From: CAYWNK01 sp047639615 | GTDB lineage: Bacteria; Planctomycetota; UBA1135; GCA-002686595 | Reading direction: 5' to 3' | Assembly (NCBI GenBank): GCA_047639615.1 | Contig: JBLIOL010000271.1 | Location: forward strand, 1 to 7,718 | Length of the DNA: 7,718 bases | Part shown: piece by piece, positions 5,057 to 7,718 of the stretch | Position numbering within the stretch: the stretch's first letter is position 1 | Layout: each line of letters begins with the position of its first letter | The notes under the pieces: model-generated | What the model saw: only the letters and a program-made list of their open reading frames with translations | Databases searched by the model: none | Told to the model about the DNA's origin: nothing | Program-made: the position numbers and the translations under genes

Positions 5057-7054
5057 CTAGAAATTCAGTATCGCCGGCTCGCCGACTTCAGCGAGCTGGT
5101 GCCGGATGCGTACGCCTGGATTCAGGATGCGCGCGGTCATGGAGACGATCGCTTGTTCATTAGGCGACGTGCGACTGTTCCAACGAAGAAGCTCCGTAGG
5201 CTGCTCACCCTTGGGATTGAGCAGCAGGTTGGGTCGCACTACCGCAGCGGTCGCGCTGAGCTCGCCGCTGGGAGTCAGCCACCAGGTGTCGCCAGCTGCG
5301 TCCCGTATCTCGACCTCAATGTGTGCCAGTAGACGATGGCCAGGCGTAGGCTCGAGTTGACTAGCGCCCATGCGTAATTCGATCAGCACTTCTCCAGCAG
5401 AGTGCCGAATTTCAAGGCTAGGAGCCCAATTCAGGTCCTTGCGTCGTAGCAGGTAGAAGGGCTGGGGAGTCCCGCGACCGGGAGGCTCCACCGGTAAGGT
5501 CAGCAACTCGTAGCCGTCCATAAGTGCCTGCAAGCGGCGCGCTCGGTCCGTGCTGGGATCCTTATCCAGGTCGAAGAGAGCCTGATCGATGCCCGTGCCG
5601 AGGTCGCCGTGGGAAGCGGCTTGTGCGGAGATGACACCCGGAAGAATGAAGTCCGGAAGTTCTTGAACCGGCGCGAGTAGGTCGACGATCGGGGCCGGCG
5701 AACTGAGCCAGCTGGGTACCGGCGCAACGCCGGGCGCATGGTCCGTGCGCGAGAACCAATCGTGCACGTCCAGTTCGGAGAGGTAGCCGAGTGCGCCGGG
5801 CCAAGGGCTTAGGATCGAGTAGCCGGCACCGACTTCATCGCGCAGGAAAATGCCTAGTGCGCGCATGCGGCCGGCGATGCGCACTTCGTCCTCGAGGCAC
5901 GAACGGCCGAGCATGGGCGAGATGCCGTAGGCGGGCGGTTCTTCCACGGCCATCCAAACTTCGTGCACTTCCTTGAGGGGCACGGGTCCCAGATCGCCAG
6001 GGAAACGGCTCGCCACTAGGGAGACCGCAGCGGCTGTGCTGAGCAAGACCCAGGCGGCCCGCTCGAAGATCATCTCGCCCGTGTCGAGCGCACCCAGAAG
6101 ACCTTCCTGGATGGCGATGGCGGCCAGGGGCAGGACCGGCACGAGTGCCAAGCCAAAGGGAGCGGCGCCGCCGCCGGAGAGCACCACAAGTCCAGCCCAG
6201 ACCAATGCTACGAAGAGCGCCCGTGCGCCGGCGCTCGAGAGGCGCCCGGCCATAAGCGGAACCAGAGGCACGAAGAGCAGCGCCGGAATGACCGAAGTCT
6301 TGGCGAAGTTGCGCAGGTAGGAGAAGCCTTGGGGTGTGCGCTCGAAGCTGGTGAAGGGCTCGAGCAGTGAGACCAGCAAGGGTGTTTGGTCGCTGCCCTT
6401 GTGTAGCCACAGCCCGAGGAATACCAGGGCCGTCGGCAGCAGCGTGATCAGCGGAAGGGCCGAGCGTGTGCCACGACGAGCGCGGGGCATGAGCACGTAG
6501 CCTCCACCTAGCAGTAGTGCGATCAGCATGCCCTCGGGGCGCGCGGAGGCGAGCAGGGCGAGACCCGCGGCGAAGGCGATCGCGCGGCGATGCTCGCCGG
6601 CTACGAAGGCTACGGTCAGGGCCAAGGCGGTGAGGGTGTGCTCCGTGCCGCTGGCGGAGGCCGCTGCCCAGGCGCCCGAGAGCACCAGGAGCATGGGCGG
6701 CACCACGCCCACGAAGCGTTTGGCGGCCACGCGACCACTAACCATGACCGAGAGCAGGGCCGCGACCAGGCAGCTGATCTGCGTCCAGCGCACAGGCGAG
6801 GCGCTCACGTATTCGATGGCCCAGCACAAGCCGACCCAGAGCGGCGAGGGGTAGGACTCGAGCCCGCCGGCGCCGGCTCCGCCACCAGGGATCCAGACGG
6901 CGCCCGCTCCGCGGGCCAGGTTGCGGCCCAGTTTGAAGGCCACATGGGCGCTGTCGTAGGGATCGCCGAAGTGCCCTGCGGGGCCGAGGTGGATCGCCAG
7001 GGTGTGGGCTACGAGAGCGCCCAAGGCAACCAGCAGAGCAGTGGTCCTATTCAT
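5057..7054 (-). CDS. GT-C-fold polytopic membrane glycosyltransferase with C-terminal beta-rich region
   Basis: This 665-residue integral membrane protein probably transfers a sugar from a lipid-linked donor at the outer face of the membrane; donor and acceptor are unknown. It fits the PMT/ArnT-like GT-C group seen in families whose first loop reads roughly DDAFI-x-RNLA-x-G ... EGYTSPLW. Here that loop has DPYDSAHVAF (31-40), LGRNLARGAG (42-51) and ESYPSPLW (66-73), with Asp31/Asp34 as likely catalytic or metal-binding residues. Further family marks are SGTEHTL (135-141), ARPEG (171-175) and PGALGYLS (419-426). Hydrophobic segments occur at about 5-23, 72-84, 92-107, 118-133, 140-152, 159-170, 176-189, 200-217, 254-269, 279-293, 299-316 and 333-348. 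Residues about 360-665 are soluble, and the last 120 look beta-rich. The ATG at 7054 has no clear Shine-Dalgarno. The gene converges on the NtrC-like gene with a 2-bp gap, and likely shares an operon with the gene upstream. Confidence 0.85.
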   Translation of the reverse strand: MNRTTALLVALGALVAHTLAIHLGPAGHFGDPYDSAHVAFKLGRNLARGAGAVWIPGGGAGAGGLESYPSPLWVGLCWAIEYVSASPVRWTQISCLVAALLSVMVSGRVAAKRFVGVVPPMLLVLSGAWAAASASGTEHTLTALALTVAFVAGEHRRAIAFAAGLALLASARPEGMLIALLLGGGYVLMPRARRGTRSALPLITLLPTALVFLGLWLHKGSDQTPLLVSLLEPFTSFERTPQGFSYLRNFAKTSVIPALLFVPLVPLMAGRLSSAGARALFVALVWAGLVVLSGGGAAPFGLALVPVLPLAAIAIQEGLLGALDTGEMIFERAAWVLLSTAAAVSLVASRFPGDLGPVPLKEVHEVWMAVEEPPAYGISPMLGRSCLEDEVRIAGRMRALGIFLRDEVGAGYSILSPWPGALGYLSELDVHDWFSRTDHAPGVAPVPSWLSSPAPIVDLLAPVQELPDFILPGVISAQAASHGDLGTGIDQALFDLDKDPSTDRARRLQALMDGYELLTLPVEPPGRGTPQPFYLLRRKDLNWAPSLEIRHSAGEVLIELRMGASQLEPTPGHRLLAHIEVEIRDAAGDTWWLTPSGELSATAAVVRPNLLLNPKGEQPTELLRWNSRTSPNEQAIVSMTARILNPGVRIRHQLAEVGEPAILNF
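5072..5101 (+). other. 11-bp stem-loop just past the NtrC-like gene, inside the convergent gene's 3' end
   Basis: Positions 5072-5082 pair with 5091-5101 around an 8-nt loop, giving 9 Watson-Crick and 2 G-U pairs in plus-strand RNA. On the minus strand the two wobbles become A-C mismatches, so the fold favours the plus strand. It begins 17 nt after the NtrC-like stop and has no T tract, so it is not a standard intrinsic terminator, but it could mark or protect the 3' end of that transcript. It overlaps the codons for HQLAEVGEPA of the glycosyltransferase. Confidence 0.35.
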
Positions 7055-7082
7055 CGCAGGGCACAGTAGAACCCAGCGGACA

Positions 7083-7103
7083 CCGCGAGTGCTCCCCTCG
7101 CGG
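7083..7103 (-). other. 7-bp hairpin in the gap between the two surface genes
   Basis: CCGCGAG (7083-7089) and CTCGCGG (7097-7103) pair perfectly around a 7-nt loop, in the 73-bp gap upstream of the glycosyltransferase. No T tract follows in the minus-strand direction, so read-through is likely. It could be an RNA-processing or stability element that lets the two genes be expressed at different levels. Confidence 0.3.
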
Positions 7104-7127
7104 CCGAATCACAGCCGGGTGCCCAAG

Positions 7128-7718
7128 CTAGAGACCCGGATCGACGCTGGTGCCTTCGGGGATGGTCACGCTCACGTCGCGGCCTTCGCTGCCGGAGGCC
7201 AGGAATACGCGGTAGCGGCCGGCGGGCAGGTTGAGCACGCGCCAGAGGCCTTGCGCGTCGCTGGAGACGGAGGGGAAGATGCGCGAATCGCGCGCGTCCC
7301 CGCCGGCATCCGTGATGGGCTCCACGTGGATCAGGGCGCCGGAGAGGGGCAGGGGGTCGACCCCGATGGCGGCCCGCGCCAGGGCGCTGCCGGCCAGTTC
7401 GCCGGCGCGCATGGTCAGTTGGATGCCGCTGGGGGTGCCCTCGTGGAAGTGGGTCAGGGGCGCCTGGTCCAGGGCGCGCAGCAGGTTGGGCCAGCTGCCG
7501 CCGACGGCATAGGGCGGCAGGACGCGCATGTAGTACTCGCCGCGCACGAGATTTTGAACGGTGAAGCCACCGTCCTCGGCCAGGGTCACGCGGCGCGGAA
7601 TCGGTCCGCCCAGGGTGCCGGGGGCTGCCACAGGCTCCAAGTAGACCTCGTAGCCGGTTAGGTCGCGGCGGCCCAAGAGGGAGTCGACGGCGCCCAAGAG
7701 ATCGGCGGCCTTGCGCTC
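7128..7718 (-). CDS. Protein with carboxypeptidase-regulatory-like beta modules (C-terminal part, 5' end outside window)
   Basis: The frame is open from the right edge to a TAG at 7128-7130, giving the last 196 residues of a longer protein. A TTG inside this frame (7697) is not a convincing start, since coding continues upstream to the edge. Two copies of the carboxypeptidase-regulatory/transthyretin-like pattern are visible. One is at about residues 20-68, ending EDGGFTVQNLVRGEYYMRVL; the other is at about 106-180, with GELAGSAL, LSGALIHVEP, SSDAQGLWRVLNLPAGRYRV. The pattern of a variable 'A-x-V' strand, a 'T/S-D-x-x-G-x-F/W' turn and 'NL-x-x-G-x-Y-x-V' is characteristic. Such modules are non-enzymatic beta sandwiches used repeatedly in large secreted or surface proteins. 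No signal peptide, catalytic domain or anchor is in the visible part. It lies 73 bp upstream of the glycosyltransferase on the same strand, so an operon and a cell-surface role are plausible. Confidence 0.8.
   Translation of the reverse strand, partial: ERKAADLLGAVDSLLGRRDLTGYEVYLEPVAAPGTLGGPIPRRVTLAEDGGFTVQNLVRGEYYMRVLPPYAVGGSWPNLLRALDQAPLTHFHEGTPSGIQLTMRAGELAGSALARAAIGVDPLPLSGALIHVEPITDAGGDARDSRIFPSVSSDAQGLWRVLNLPAGRYRVFLASGSEGRDVSVTIPEGTSVDPGL

Noticed and set aside
7128..7697. Complete 189-residue protein starting at the TTG at 7697
   Set aside because: The frame stays open to the window edge and the residues continue the same sequence style, so the gene is taken as truncated by the window.

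Overview
The window holds five protein-coding genes and almost no spare DNA: a signalling and transcription-control block on the left (1 to about 5054) and a membrane/cell-surface block on the right (5057 to 7718). The DNA is clearly GC-rich. The gene families (a hybrid histidine kinase with an HDFNN-type H box, an OmpR-type regulator, an NtrC-like protein, a GT-C glycosyltransferase and a protein with carboxypeptidase-regulatory-like modules) suggest a diderm environmental bacterium, for example Planctomycetota or a myxobacterium/deltaproteobacterium-like lineage. No rRNA or other phylogenetic marker is present, so this placement is weak. No tRNA, rRNA, CRISPR array, insertion sequence or phage gene was seen.

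Left block. A 759-residue membrane-anchored hybrid sensor kinase (TM, PAS, GAF, HisKA, HATPase, REC) is on the minus strand at 31-2310. Its last codons and stop lie in a perfect 16-bp inverted repeat with T residues at the window edge, a plausible terminator. It diverges across a 210-bp intergenic region from an OmpR/PhoB-type response regulator (2521-3216). Next on the plus strand, after 119 bp, is a 572-residue protein (3336-5054) laid out like an NtrC-type sigma-54 activator: receiver, PAS-like region, AAA+, Fis-type helix-turn-helix. Nearly every residue that makes such a protein phosphorylatable, ATP-hydrolysing and sigma-54-contacting is missing, while the DNA-binding domain is intact. 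This is the most unusual item in the window.

Right block. A 665-residue GT-C-fold membrane glycosyltransferase (5057-7054, minus) ends 2 bp from the stop of the NtrC-like gene, in convergent orientation. Upstream of it on the same strand, 73 bp away, is the 3' part of a gene for a protein with transthyretin-like (carboxypeptidase-regulatory) beta modules (7128 to beyond 7718). The two probably form an operon concerned with the cell surface.

Working model (inference): the kinase senses a signal through PAS/GAF, phosphorylates the OmpR-type regulator and/or its own receiver, and the regulator controls the divergent region and possibly the degenerate NtrC-like gene. That protein would then bind DNA as a non-catalytic regulator. 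Nothing in the sequence ties the left block to the surface genes except the tight convergent junction.
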